Numbered from the stretch's first letter, positions 26,360 through 35,802 are shown. The stretch is DNA of 64,000 bases from Bifidobacterium sp. ESL0728 (GCF_029392015.1 NZ_CP113925.1:1674001-1738000), one strand, 5' to 3'. Notes: a model not told the origin generated them from the letters alone. Translations and numbers: made by a program.

Positions 26360-27481
26360 CTACTCCACGATGCCACGGGCGATGAGCTCACGCGCGGTCT
26401 CGCGGTATTCCTTGGCCGTCTTGTGGTTCGGCGCGTAAATCGTGATCGGCGCGGCGGCGACGTTGGAATCAGGCAGTTTGATGGAACGGGAAATCACGGA
26501 ATGGAAGACCTTGTCCTGGAAAGCCTCGTAGATGCGCTGCAGGACTTCCTCGCAGTGCAGGGTGGCGGTATACATCGTCACGAGCACGCCGTAGACCTCG
26601 AGTTGCGGGTTGATGCGCGAGCGCACCTTTTCGATGGATTGCATGAGCAGCGCCACGCCTCGCAACGCAAAGAACTCCGCGGCAACGGGGATGATCACGC
26701 CATCTGCTGCGGCAAGCGCGTTGACGGTCAACAAACCCAGCGAAGGCTGGCAGTCGATGATGATGACGTCGTATTCGTCGCGCACGCCTTCCAAAACACT
26801 GGAGAGAATGCGCTCACGGCCGACTTCGGTCACCAGCTGCACTTCGGCGGCGGAAAGGTCGATATTGGCGGGAATGATGTCAAGGTTTTCGAAATCGGTA
26901 TGCTGCACCACGTCGTGAACGTCGAGTGACGGGTCGAACAACGCGTTGTAAATGGTGGCATCCACGGTGTTCGCGTTGATGCCGAGGCCGACGCTGGCGG
27001 CACCCTGCGGATCGAAGTCGACGATGAGCACGCGCCTGCCGTATTGGCTCAGTGCGCCGCCGATGTTGATGGAACTGGTGGTTTTGCCGACACCGCCCTT
27101 CTGGTTGCACATCGCGATGATGCGCGCCGGGCCATGGTGGTCAAGCGGTTTCGGCGCAGGAAAAGTCTCATATTTTCGTCCAAGAAGATCGGTAGGCATG
27201 TCTTTCATGCTATCAACAGGCCTGTTCACGCTTTGGACAACAGATTTTGAACCGTCTGGATGTCCGGCACCGTCATCGTTGACCGGCGGCACATGCACGG
27301 TACCCGGCAGTGGCAACTTTCCCTGCACCACACGTTTCGGCTGTTCCTCGCCGAGCCACCGCTCCTTGCTGAATCCGCCGTCGCGATACCGGTTTTTGGG
27401 CTTTTGACCAGTTTCGCTGCTTCCGTTTCTGGCCCGGTTTTCGTTTTTGACCCCGCGAGACTTCGTATTTTTCTTCGCCAT
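26360..27481 (-). CDS. parA: ParA/Soj family chromosome-partitioning ATPase
   Basis: A 373-residue ParA ATPase. The first 105 or so residues are a charged extension. The deviant Walker A is CNQKGGVGKTTSSINIGGAL, the A' region is LIVDFDPQGAASVGLGIN and the Walker B-like segment is VIIIDCQPSLGLLTVNAL. The ATG at 27481 is chosen over the GTG just upstream because GGGAG is six bases away. No parB is adjacent; the link with scpAB suggests a segregation role like other scp-linked ParA proteins. Confidence 0.93.
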   Translation of the reverse strand: MAKKNTKSRGVKNENRARNGSSETGQKPKNRYRDGGFSKERWLGEEQPKRVVQGKLPLPGTVHVPPVNDDGAGHPDGSKSVVQSVNRPVDSMKDMPTDLLGRKYETFPAPKPLDHHGPARIIAMCNQKGGVGKTTSSINIGGALSQYGRRVLIVDFDPQGAASVGLGINANTVDATIYNALFDPSLDVHDVVQHTDFENLDIIPANIDLSAAEVQLVTEVGRERILSSVLEGVRDEYDVIIIDCQPSLGLLTVNALAAADGVIIPVAAEFFALRGVALLMQSIEKVRSRINPQLEVYGVLVTMYTATLHCEEVLQRIYEAFQDKVFHSVISRSIKLPDSNVAAAPITIYAPNHKTAKEYRETARELIARGIVE

Positions 27482-27697
27482 CACACTCTCCCGCCTCTTC
27501 GCTACGCAATACCGATAATTATCCTAATCCATCCGCATACCAATACAACGGACTATTCCTACCAACACAACCGCGTCGGACACGCGAGGGAAATCAGGCT
27601 TTTGACGCTGAAATCCTGAGTTTCATCACATCGTCACAAGCCGCCGCACGCGGAGTCGGGGAGCGAACCGAGAGAGCAGGCTGCCTTCACGATCGCA

Positions 27698-28705
27698 TCA
27701 CCGCGCACGAGGATGGGCGGTCAGGTAGGTTTCGATAAGGGTTTCGGGGCTGACGTGGGTATAGATCTGCGTGGTGGTCACCGAGGCGTGGCCCAGAAGC
27801 TCCTGCACCGTGCGCACGTCGGCACCGCCCTGGATCAGATGGGTGGCGAAGGAATGGCGGAGCGTGTGCGGATGCAGAGGCTTGTCGATATGCGCACGTT
27901 CACCTGCCGCCTTGACGACTTCCCAGACCGATTGCCGTGAAATGCGCCTGCCGCGTTTGTTGAGGAAAATCGCGCGACGCTCCTTGCCGCCTTTCGCCTT
28001 GGCCTCAAGTTGCAGGCGTCCCAACGAAACGTAGCGTTGTAGGGCTTTGATGGCATACTCCCCCAACGGCACCAGCCGCTGCTTCGAGCCTTTGCCGGTC
28101 AAAACCACCACCCGCTCGTCGGTGTCGACATCGTTCAGATCGGCGCCGACGGCCTCGGAGACGCGGCAGCCGGTGGCATACATGAACTCCAGCAGCGCCT
28201 TGTCGCGCAACACCACCGGGTCGTCGGAGCCACCCATCGAAGCCGCGTCCAGCAACTGCGCGACCTCGTCGACGCTCAGCACGTCCGGCAAGTGCCCGCT
28301 CGCCTTCGGCGCCTTAACCCGAGCGGAAACGTCGTCGGCCACCGCGCCCTGCCGCAGCGCAAACTTGTGAAACTCGTGGACGCTGGCGAGCCGTCGGGCC
28401 TTGCTGCGCCCGCTCTCCCCCGCCTCGTCGAGCGCGGCGACATACGCCTCGACGTCGTGGCTGGTAACGTCAGCCAAATCCTTGATATTCCGCGCATCAA
28501 GCCACCCGAGGTACTTGCGAATATCGGCCGCATACGCCTTCACCGTGGATTTCGCCAGCCCACGCTCCACGTCGATATGCGCCAGAAACTGGCCAAGCAG
28601 CGCGTCCGAATCGCCAGCAGCGCCATCCGTAGCGGATTTCGTACCTGTTTCCGCCTGTGAGGAAATGTCGGATTGCATTTTCGATTTCGCGCCCGATCCG
28701 TTCAT
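27698..28705 (-). CDS. xerD: Tyrosine recombinase XerD
   Basis: A 335-residue recombinase. About 35 extra residues precede the SAM-like domain (FLAHIDVERGLAKSTVKAYA). Catalytic Arg in ATGCRVSEAVGADLND, Lys-region TGKGSKQRLVPLG, HTLRHSFATHLIQGG, LGHASVTTTQIYTHVS with the nucleophilic Tyr. It works with XerC at dif. The start at 28705 has only a weak GGAA site; an internal ATG at 28678 is possible. It opens the xerD-parA-scpA-scpB cluster. Confidence 0.93.
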   Translation of the reverse strand: MNGSGAKSKMQSDISSQAETGTKSATDGAAGDSDALLGQFLAHIDVERGLAKSTVKAYAADIRKYLGWLDARNIKDLADVTSHDVEAYVAALDEAGESGRSKARRLASVHEFHKFALRQGAVADDVSARVKAPKASGHLPDVLSVDEVAQLLDAASMGGSDDPVVLRDKALLEFMYATGCRVSEAVGADLNDVDTDERVVVLTGKGSKQRLVPLGEYAIKALQRYVSLGRLQLEAKAKGGKERRAIFLNKRGRRISRQSVWEVVKAAGERAHIDKPLHPHTLRHSFATHLIQGGADVRTVQELLGHASVTTTQIYTHVSPETLIETYLTAHPRAR

Positions 28706-28989
28706 GGTTCCATTTTCGCTTCATTAGGCGACTTTGCGATTGGTTGCCAAAAGCATCATAACAAACACGACCTGAATATGCTGCTCATTTATTACATAAT
28801 CTATGTATTACATAACGGTAAAAGGAAACCGCACTTCGGCCAAATTATGTCTCAAAAATTGGCTCTGCGCCTTTGACATGGCAACGGAATGAAAAATGGA
28901 ATCTTACCGCATTGATTTTAAAACACTTTTATAGTGTGCGTCCAACCATTTTGGAACCCATCTCAGAGACGCAATTTGGATCCTAAAGC
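28706..28989. other. AT-rich intergenic region between the pilus locus and xerD
   Basis: AT-rich compared with the flanks, with no convincing ORF. It contains a 10-bp direct repeat TATTACATAA at 28790-28799 and 28806-28815 (16-bp period). It marks the edge of the pilus locus and must contain the xerD promoter. Confidence 0.45.
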
Positions 28990-29046
28990 AAAACCTGTGC
29001 AGTTCACACGCCGTTTGTCACGACGCATGTGAGCTGCGCAGGTTTT
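28990..29046 (-). terminator. Terminator downstream of the LPMTG pilin gene
   Basis: Long imperfect inverted repeat (AAACCTG, GCAG and TCACA paired with their complements in the right arm). It is followed on the minus strand by GGTTTTGCTTT. It ends the pilus operon. Confidence 0.7.
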
Positions 29047-29079
29047 CGTCAAATCAGAAAGCTAAGAAATCAGCTAATC

Positions 29080-30981
29080 TCAGACCTCCTGGCTCAGAGA
29101 CTTCTCGCCGCGACGGGTGTAAATGTAGATCGCACCCGCAGTGCCGAGCAGAACGATGACGACGAGGCCGATCAGGATGGCCCCCGCGCCGCCGGTCATC
29201 GGCAGCTGGGTGAAGGAGGTGACTTCCCTGACGGTGATCACATGGCTCGTCGCGTCGGCGTGGCCCCAGGTTCCGGCGGTGACGAGCCCCCAAGTGGACC
29301 CGGTGTTGCTGTAGGTCTCGTCGGTCGGGGTCGTGGCATCGATCGTGACTTCAAATTCGGACTTGAAGAGGTCGGAGTAGCTGGGAGGCACGCCGACCTC
29401 ATTGACCTGATAGGTGTCCGCCCCCAGACCGTCGATCTTCACCTGCCCCTTGGGGGCATTCAAGCCGCCGGCGGTACCGTCGGAGGAAAACAGGTCGGGG
29501 GTCGCTCCCGAATCGCTCGGGCTCATGGCCCGCTTGTAGTTGCCTTCGCCAAGCTTGAGGAACAGGATGGGGCTGCCGGTGTTCGGATCGATGACGTTGA
29601 ACTTGGCGCCGGCCAGCTTGTCGTTCGGATTGTTCTTGGAGACGTCCTCAAGGGTGAAGCCGTAGAAGTAGACGTGCACCTGGGTGCCGGGGTCGTTGTC
29701 GTCGATCTCGTTCTCGGTGGCGGGATTGTTCGGGTCAAGATTGCCATTGCCATTGTCGTCGCCGGGTTGGGCGGACGGATCGTTGGAATAGTTGAGCTTG
29801 ATGCCGTTGGACACGTTGCTGGTCGCGCCACTGGTCGCGTCGTTGTTGACCGTCATCGTGTAATGGATACGGATGACCTGCCCGTAATAATCGGGGCTCA
29901 ACCCGCGGATGCCCGGGGAAAGGTTGAAGGTGATATGGCCGTCGGGAGCGGTGGGTCCGGCAACCGTGTAATCCACGCCGGAAGTCATGGTGTGGGTGAC
30001 CGCCCCGTCATGGGTCAGGCCCAGATCGATGCTTACGGAAGCGGGGTTGAAGGTCAGACCCGCGCCGGGAAAATCGGTGACCACGTACTTGTAATGATCG
30101 AAACCGGTGGTCAACGGCACGCTGCCGACAATTCTGTAGGTAACAATGGAACCAATCGAAACCTCACCGGCCGCGGTAGGGCTCACCAGCTGCTTGGCGA
30201 TGGTGGGCGTGTTGTTCTTGACATTGACCTCGCCCAGCTTGATGTCGGTGGCGTCCCCGGTAAATTCAGTATAGTGATTGGCGGAATTGTCAACCAGCTC
30301 GGTGCCTACAATCATGGGGATGGAGGCCGGCGTATCGAGGCTCGACACCGTGCCGCCGTTGCTCGCGGTCGTATCGACGATCAGATACATGCCGGTGCCC
30401 ACTGCGGTGAACTTGGCAGTGGTGGCAGTCGTCGAGGTGACAGTGACCATACGTTCGGAATGGTTGGTCGGGATGTCCGCCAGCGCATCCTTGATACCTT
30501 GCTGGGCGACAAGCTTGGTGGCAAAGTCGCGCAACTTGCCGGCATAGGCATGATCGGGATCGTTTGAGGTCGGATCCGAATTCGGCGCGGTCGTTACCGG
30601 GAAGCCCAGCCATTGAGAAGCCACGGCACCCATCACATTGTTTGTGTATGCGACCGGAAGCGCCCCGCCGACTGCCGTATAAGCGGCGTTCAAAGCTGTT
30701 TTGACACCGGTAGGAGCGTTGTTGGAAGCCACGGAAACCGAGCCCAGCTTGGTTCCGTCGGCGGTGGCATTGGTATACGCGGCAAGACGAATGGCCTTGA
30801 AAGTATGGCCGTTTATCTGCGCGTTGCTGCTGGCCTTGATGGTCAGGTCGGCAGTCGCGCCGGTATTGACGGTGATTTGCGTGGGTGTCGCGTTCGCCGT
30901 ACCCGGGATGGCCAGGGCCACCAGGGCGGCGACGCCGACGGCACCGCCGACGATTCGCTTGATTGTTTGAGGGACTCTCAT
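29080..30981 (-). CDS. LPXTG major pilin (SpaA-type isopeptide-forming)
   Basis: A 633-residue secreted wall protein. It has a signal peptide (MRVPQTIKRIVGGAVGVAAL... ending near TANA) and a pilin-like Lys motif NVKNNTP near residue 255. A D2-type strand region and a Cna-B-like domain follow (FTLEDVSKNNPNDKLAGAKF, with E-box TYQVNEVGVPPSY). The sorting signal is LPMTG at 593-597, a hydrophobic stretch and a basic tail. AAGGA precedes the ATG. The neighbouring class C sortase probably polymerises it into fimbriae through the pilin Lys (family knowledge). It is the last gene of the cluster. Confidence 0.92.
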   Translation of the reverse strand: MRVPQTIKRIVGGAVGVAALVALAIPGTANATPTQITVNTGATADLTIKASSNAQINGHTFKAIRLAAYTNATADGTKLGSVSVASNNAPTGVKTALNAAYTAVGGALPVAYTNNVMGAVASQWLGFPVTTAPNSDPTSNDPDHAYAGKLRDFATKLVAQQGIKDALADIPTNHSERMVTVTSTTATTAKFTAVGTGMYLIVDTTASNGGTVSSLDTPASIPMIVGTELVDNSANHYTEFTGDATDIKLGEVNVKNNTPTIAKQLVSPTAAGEVSIGSIVTYRIVGSVPLTTGFDHYKYVVTDFPGAGLTFNPASVSIDLGLTHDGAVTHTMTSGVDYTVAGPTAPDGHITFNLSPGIRGLSPDYYGQVIRIHYTMTVNNDATSGATSNVSNGIKLNYSNDPSAQPGDDNGNGNLDPNNPATENEIDDNDPGTQVHVYFYGFTLEDVSKNNPNDKLAGAKFNVIDPNTGSPILFLKLGEGNYKRAMSPSDSGATPDLFSSDGTAGGLNAPKGQVKIDGLGADTYQVNEVGVPPSYSDLFKSEFEVTIDATTPTDETYSNTGSTWGLVTAGTWGHADATSHVITVREVTSFTQLPMTGGAGAILIGLVVIVLLGTAGAIYIYTRRGEKSLSQEV

Positions 30982-31138
30982 GATTGTTCCTTACTGTTTT
31001 TACATCATTGTTATTATCGGTTTTGGTTATTGTATTACGTATTGCAAGATTAACGGACGCCGGGCCACCAGCCCGAAGGCCAACGGGCAGCAGGTCTTGA
31101 GAACCCGCCATCCCGTCGGTGACGTCCTCGCCATCGGT

Positions 31139-33718
31139 TTAGGGATCGTTGCCCGCCTTTCCTTGTTTCATTGCGTATCCGATATAGAGATAGATGCCGA
31201 ATCCGATGGTGAGCAGCGCCGCCACGATTCCCGCAACGATCGGTACCGTCGAGCTGTGATCGCCGGTGAACGGAAGGGACTTCACCGGCGGCGAGACATC
31301 CAGATAACGGCTGACCCATCCGGCCTCGTTGGTCTGCGTGTCGTCGGCGGTGACATAGACCGTGCCGGAAGTCGTCATGCCCGAAGGCACGGCCACCGAC
31401 CATGTTCCATCGCCGTCGACCGTTGTGGTGCTCTGCGAGTTGTCCGGCCACTTGACGGTGATGGTCGCGGCGGTATCACCGGCACTGCCTGTCGGCAGTC
31501 GATAACCCGTTCCCCGCAGGGTCTCAAAATCAGAAGTATCCAAGATGGCAAGTTGCGTGGAGGTCATATCGACCGTCACCACCGTGGTATCGGTGGAGAA
31601 CCCGGATTCCACGCCGGCTGTGTTGACGAGTTTGGCGCGGAAGAGATAGGTCTCGCCGCTCGCGGCCTGGTCAAGGAAGTATGAGGGGCTCACATCGCAG
31701 GCCCAGTTCTGCGAACCGGCCGCGCTCAGCGTCTGCGTGCACTCGCCTATCAGATCGCTTTCGGACGGCGGCGTCGAGGCGATGGCGGCAACGTTGCCTG
31801 CAGTGGCGTGGCTGGCGTAGACCTTAAGCGTGTCACCGGCGACGTACGGCACCGCCGTGCCGGAGATATGCACCTTGGCACCCGCTTGAAGCTGGCCGTT
31901 CTCCGCGCGTTTCGTGTGCGGTACAGTTATCGCCGGGTTCACCACCGGAGCCGGGTCGACGCCGAACTTCACCGTCTGGATGATGGAGAAGATCGAGGCG
32001 ATTTCGGAGCCGCTGTCCTGCTCGGTCTGCCAGGCGTGATACCTCACCTGCCCGTTGCTCACGGCGTTGTCGTTGTCGACGATGGACCAGTGCCCATTGC
32101 CGTCGACGGTGGCCTGCCCGACATAACGCCCGCGGGTATCGGGGTCGTCGGGGTTTCCGGAAACGATCGGCTTGCTCGGGTCCTCGGCGTAGAGATAGAC
32201 GATGTGGCCGGGGATGCCGGTGCCCTCGATGGTCGGGTGCGTGGTCGGAGAATAGGCGTTATCTGCGGGCGTGGTGATCACAGGCGGGTCGACCACGGGC
32301 AGCGTGTACTTGTAGTAGGCGGTGTCGATGGTCCAGCCGGTGCTGATGATGGAATCGATCTCGCTGGAGGTCATGCCTTCGGTGACGCCGTTGGGGTAAT
32401 CGGTCAGCGGGTTGTAGACGCTTTTGTTGGCGGGCGTGGCGCAACCGGTGGTGGAGCCGTCAGCGTTGGTAGTGACCGGCCAGGTGACCAGCTTGAAGTA
32501 GCCGTCGAGACCCTGGGTATCCTTGGCTTTCTTGAAGTTGATTGAACCATCGGCCAACTGCGCGGGACTTGGCGTACCAAGCGGACCCTGTAAAGAGATG
32601 ATGTGCTGGTCAAGCAGTGCAGGGGAATTGAAGGCGCCGTTTACGTTGACCCCGTACAGGCCACTCGTCGGATCCCCGTTGCGGGAGACCTGCCACACCG
32701 GCTGCGCTTTGGGCGTCAGATCGCTGACAGGCACCCAATCCTTGCCGTTCTTGAGCGCAAGCCACTGGAAGTAGTAGTCGCTGACCCTCGAACAGGGGTA
32801 AGAGCCGGAGGGATTGTACCAATAGGTGAAGAAGGTTTTGGGCGGGGCCCAGCCGTCACCCAACGAGAAGCTGCCGATCGCCAGGCCGTTGTCGGTGACC
32901 ATGCCCCAGTTCGGCTGGCCGCCGCCGGTCATGGCCGGAATGCCATCGTAGCCGACAAAGGCACGCGGGCCGTTGCATCCGCTGGAGTCGCAGGAACCGT
33001 TATAGAGTTTGGCGGGATAGTTGGCGGCGATGTTGGTGACGTAGGGTGAGTCGACGCGACTGCCGGTAAACGACGTGGCACCGGGAGCCTTGACCTCCGC
33101 GTAGATATACTGCTGTATGGTCACACCGCCGAGGACCGTCTTGTCGGGACCATTGTCGTAGACGGCATCGCCTTCGATGGAGATGCTCAGGTAGTCGTAT
33201 GCACCGTTCTGAATCAGCGAATGGATGGTATAACTGTCGGCGACGTTCTTCGCCCATTTCGCGGCTCCGACGGCTGTGGCGAGGCCTCCGGCCATGGTGC
33301 TGATGTACTTCAGTTCGTCAAGACCGCCGGAAGAAGTGCCATGCTTGTCATACATAAGCTTCAGACCACAGCTGCGGCCGGTCGGCGAGACACCCGTCGC
33401 ACAGCTGGCGATCTCGCCCTTGGTGTTGTCGGCGGCGTTGGTGTTGATCTGACCATGGGCCACACGCAGCACGAAGTCCATGCGTATTTCGTCTTCCGAG
33501 GTGTCGATCTGCTTGTTGTAGCCCAGCATCTTATAAAGCTTGGGCTTGTAATCGATGGGTTCCACGGCTTGGGTTCCGGGTTCGTCGGCTTGGGCCGTCA
33601 CCGCGGCGAGCGGCGAGGTGAACACGGCGCCAAGCAGCGGGGCCAGCGTGATGGCTATCGCGCACAGCGCGCACCATACCGCCTTCCCCTGTCTGGTTTG
33701 CTTCGCCTTGGTGACCAT
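31139..33718 (-). CDS. Large LPXTG pilus-associated surface protein (likely tip/adhesin)
   Basis: About 859 residues: signal peptide after MVTKAKQTRQGKAVW, then about 400 residues of unrecognised sequence with several cysteines (SCATGVSPTGRSCG, NGSCDSSGCNG). At least three Ig-like modules follow (PPVITTPADNAYSPTTHPTI, AKVHISGTAVPY with ECTQTLSAAGSQNWACD, TITVKWPDNSQSTTTVDGDG). The sorting signal LPFTG starts at about residue 815. The ECTQTL module also occurs in the giant protein at the right of the window. The start at 33718 is chosen for the signal peptide; the frame runs to 33781 and the ribosome site is weak. Confidence 0.85.
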   Translation of the reverse strand: MVTKAKQTRQGKAVWCALCAIAITLAPLLGAVFTSPLAAVTAQADEPGTQAVEPIDYKPKLYKMLGYNKQIDTSEDEIRMDFVLRVAHGQINTNAADNTKGEIASCATGVSPTGRSCGLKLMYDKHGTSSGGLDELKYISTMAGGLATAVGAAKWAKNVADSYTIHSLIQNGAYDYLSISIEGDAVYDNGPDKTVLGGVTIQQYIYAEVKAPGATSFTGSRVDSPYVTNIAANYPAKLYNGSCDSSGCNGPRAFVGYDGIPAMTGGGQPNWGMVTDNGLAIGSFSLGDGWAPPKTFFTYWYNPSGSYPCSRVSDYYFQWLALKNGKDWVPVSDLTPKAQPVWQVSRNGDPTSGLYGVNVNGAFNSPALLDQHIISLQGPLGTPSPAQLADGSINFKKAKDTQGLDGYFKLVTWPVTTNADGSTTGCATPANKSVYNPLTDYPNGVTEGMTSSEIDSIISTGWTIDTAYYKYTLPVVDPPVITTPADNAYSPTTHPTIEGTGIPGHIVYLYAEDPSKPIVSGNPDDPDTRGRYVGQATVDGNGHWSIVDNDNAVSNGQVRYHAWQTEQDSGSEIASIFSIIQTVKFGVDPAPVVNPAITVPHTKRAENGQLQAGAKVHISGTAVPYVAGDTLKVYASHATAGNVAAIASTPPSESDLIGECTQTLSAAGSQNWACDVSPSYFLDQAASGETYLFRAKLVNTAGVESGFSTDTTVVTVDMTSTQLAILDTSDFETLRGTGYRLPTGSAGDTAATITVKWPDNSQSTTTVDGDGTWSVAVPSGMTTSGTVYVTADDTQTNEAGWVSRYLDVSPPVKSLPFTGDHSSTVPIVAGIVAALLTIGFGIYLYIGYAMKQGKAGNDP

Positions 33719-34060
33719 AATGACCGCCCGTCTCAGTGTGATGTGTACCGGCTCTCCATTGCCACCGGCTTGCATTACCAAGCGTAAGGCATCCGGTAGT
33801 ATTCCGGTGTATCAAAATGACCATATTGCACAATATGAATGATATTTTGCATAAACTAAAAGCGGGTATCGAACGATATATGCAATTCTGTTTTGCTGCC
33901 CCAAAAGGCCATATATAAGGTTTCGGGTTGTTGACGTTCGTCCCGGAACAGGGCGATAATCCATTGAAACAAAAATTATTCTCAAGGCAATAAGCGACTC
34001 GCTCCAACCGCCCATGGAAGTCATGAAAGGTCGAAACCTGACACCGAAAAACGCTTCCGG
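33719..34060. other. Intergenic region between sortase and adhesin genes
   Basis: 342 AT-rich bases without a convincing gene. A palindrome at 33822-33837 and the gap length suggest that the adhesin-pilin pair has its own regulated promoter rather than pure read-through from the sortase gene. Confidence 0.5.
33822..33837. promoter_or_regulatory. Palindrome upstream of the adhesin gene
   Basis: CATATTG-CA-CAATATG is an inverted repeat of 7-bp arms, about 100 bp upstream of the adhesin start. Its core ATTG-N2-CAAT also occurs upstream of the sortase gene at 35137-35146. Confidence 0.5.
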
Positions 34061-35107
34061 CTAGCGCCTGCCATGCCGGACCGGCCAATGACGGCGTTGC
34101 CGGATTGCCAGCAGGACGATGCCAAAGGCCGACAAGACAAGAATGACGACCCCTCCCGCAAGCAAAGCGTCGCCCTGGGCGTCATCGGGATATGGGATGG
34201 CTTTGGGAATCGGACGTCGCTCGGCGGTGAGAACGAGCCGCTGGGTGTTGACCCCGTAAGGCGTGCAGGTCATGAGCGTGAGCAGGTCTTTGCCCGGCAC
34301 GACGGTATAAAGATGCGTGTCGTGCGGGTCGACGACATGAATCGACGTGATCTGATAACCGATGACATGGTTGAGCGTATTCAAGTAAACGACGTCGCCG
34401 GTGTGCAATTGATCGAGCCTGGTGAACAACAGCGTATTGGGCCTGCCGCGATGCCCAGTGAGCACCGCATTGGTGGAAGAGCCCCCCACTGGCAGACTGG
34501 TGCCGTAGAGATGACCGACGCCCTTGTCGAGCACCGCGTCGGAAGTACCGTGATAAATCGGCAGCTTCAGGGAAATCTTGGGAATCTGGATGACCCCCAT
34601 CACGCCGCCGCCCTCATTGAGCAACGATTGATAGCTGCTATCACGCTCGGACTGGGTGACGTTCTTCTTCTCGTCGTTCTTCCCAGAACCGGTTATGAAA
34701 GGATCGGGAAACTCCCCCAAAGAGTTCTGGCCGCTTGCCGCGATTTTCGCATTGTACCGCCGGGCTTGTTCGAGCTCCCTGGCGATTTGCCCGCGGGGCC
34801 ATTTCTGCACGCGGTTCAGGGCGGCGACGGCCTGCGCCTCCTGCCGGCGTGCGTTGACATACTGGTTGGCCGGCAGCCACAAGGCCAATCCGACCGCGGC
34901 GAGAACAAGCAGGACCACCAGGGCTTTCAGCGCGGAAATCATACGGCGTTTGCGGCGAATCACCATGGAACGACGTTTGCCGTCGGTCATCGCTTCGGCA
35001 AAGGAAGGCCCTTCCCATTGCCGGTTGACGGCATGGTCAATCAACGGATTGCGCAATTCGTCACGTTGAATCCCGCCTCCGTCGTTCGGCCAACCGTCGT
35101 ATGTCAT
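34061..35107 (-). CDS. srtC: Class C sortase (pilus polymerase)
   Basis: A 348-residue membrane transpeptidase. Two membrane segments (about 57-78 and 314-335) flank the catalytic domain, as in class C enzymes. A lid motif Asp-Pro-Phe lies at 135-137 in GEFPDPFITG. Catalytic residues are His219 (LTGHRG), Cys281 (TLMTCTPYG) and Arg290 (NTQRLVL). It would join the LPMTG pilin and LPFTG protein encoded downstream into a covalent pilus. It is first in the cluster, whereas many bifidobacterial fimbrial clusters have the sortase last. The ribosome site is weak. Confidence 0.95.
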   Translation of the reverse strand: MTYDGWPNDGGGIQRDELRNPLIDHAVNRQWEGPSFAEAMTDGKRRSMVIRRKRRMISALKALVVLLVLAAVGLALWLPANQYVNARRQEAQAVAALNRVQKWPRGQIARELEQARRYNAKIAASGQNSLGEFPDPFITGSGKNDEKKNVTQSERDSSYQSLLNEGGGVMGVIQIPKISLKLPIYHGTSDAVLDKGVGHLYGTSLPVGGSSTNAVLTGHRGRPNTLLFTRLDQLHTGDVVYLNTLNHVIGYQITSIHVVDPHDTHLYTVVPGKDLLTLMTCTPYGVNTQRLVLTAERRPIPKAIPYPDDAQGDALLAGGVVILVLSAFGIVLLAIRQRRHWPVRHGRR

Positions 35108-35136
35108 ACCGCTAACATAGCATCATTCACCGCTGA

Positions 35137-35146
35137 ATTGTGCAAT
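35137..35146. promoter_or_regulatory. ATTG-N2-CAAT site upstream of the sortase gene
   Basis: ATTGTGCAAT lies about 30 bp upstream of the sortase start, with an overlapping TGCAATTGCA palindrome. It shares its core with the palindrome upstream of the adhesin gene. Confidence 0.35.
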
Positions 35147-35276
35147 TGCAGCATAAAATCGGCATTCAGCCATTGAATTCCATGGGCTGCGAAACGGCAA
35201 TATGCCCAAAACGAAATACGATCATACAATACATCAAGAGCCGATCTCGACTTCACAGACCCCGACCCGGATAAGC

Positions 35277-35300
35277 AAAAAGCCCCGCAAAAGCGGGACT
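35277..35300 (-). terminator. Rho-independent terminator of the infC-rpmI-rplT operon
   Basis: An 8-bp stem with one G-T pair (35281-35288 with 35293-35300), a 4-nt loop and a following T run on the minus strand. It lies 65 bp after the rplT stop. Confidence 0.9.
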
Positions 35301-35364
35301 TTTGAAGACTGACGCCCATTCGCGCAAACCGGCGCGAACGGCGAAACACCAATGAAGCGAATGC

Positions 35365-35748
35365 TCAGGCGGCCACCGGGGCGTTGACGTCCTTGGGCAG
35401 CGCGGCCTTCGCCTTGTCGACGATGGTCTTGAAGGTGTCCGGATCGGAAACGGCGAGCTCGGCAAGCGCGCGGCGGTCGAGTTCGATGCCCGCGAGCTTC
35501 AGGCCCTGCATGAAGCGGTTGTAGGTGATGCCCTGAGCGCGGACGGCGGCGTTGATACGCTGGATCCACAGCTTGCGGAAGTCACCCTTACGCGCCTTGC
35601 GGTCGCGGAAGTTGTAGTTAAATGAATGGAGCAGCTGCTCTTTCGCACGACGATACGAACGGGAGCGCTGGCCACGGTAACCCGAAGCCCTCTTTAAAAC
35701 GACGCGACGCTTCTTATGAGCGTTCACTGCGCGCTTGACACGTGCCAT
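35365..35748 (-). CDS. rplT: 50S ribosomal protein L20
   Basis: 127 residues, starting [15 protein letters not shown] and containing [20 protein letters not shown] and [20 protein letters not shown]. Basic rRNA-binding protein needed for early 50S assembly. It is last in the infC-rpmI-rplT operon and is followed by a strong terminator. Length is slightly above the usual 118 through a short Ala/Pro/Val tail. Confidence 0.98.
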   Translation of the reverse strand: MARVKRAVNAHKKRRVVLKRASGYRGQRSRSYRRAKEQLLHSFNYNFRDRKARKGDFRKLWIQRINAAVRAQGITYNRFMQGLKLAGIELDRRALAELAVSDPDTFKTIVDKAKAALPKDVNAPVAA

Positions 35749-35802
35749 ATTGTTTCCTCTAGCTTTCTATAAACCTATTAACCCTTGTATACCAAGCCGA
35801 TT

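Noticed and set aside
29029..30567. A 512-residue Gly/Val/Arg-rich plus-strand frame
   Set aside because: Antisense to the LPMTG pilin gene, without recognisable motifs.
33719..35364. Phase-variable homopolymer tract controlling pilus expression
   Set aside because: No long G or C run was found in the locus.
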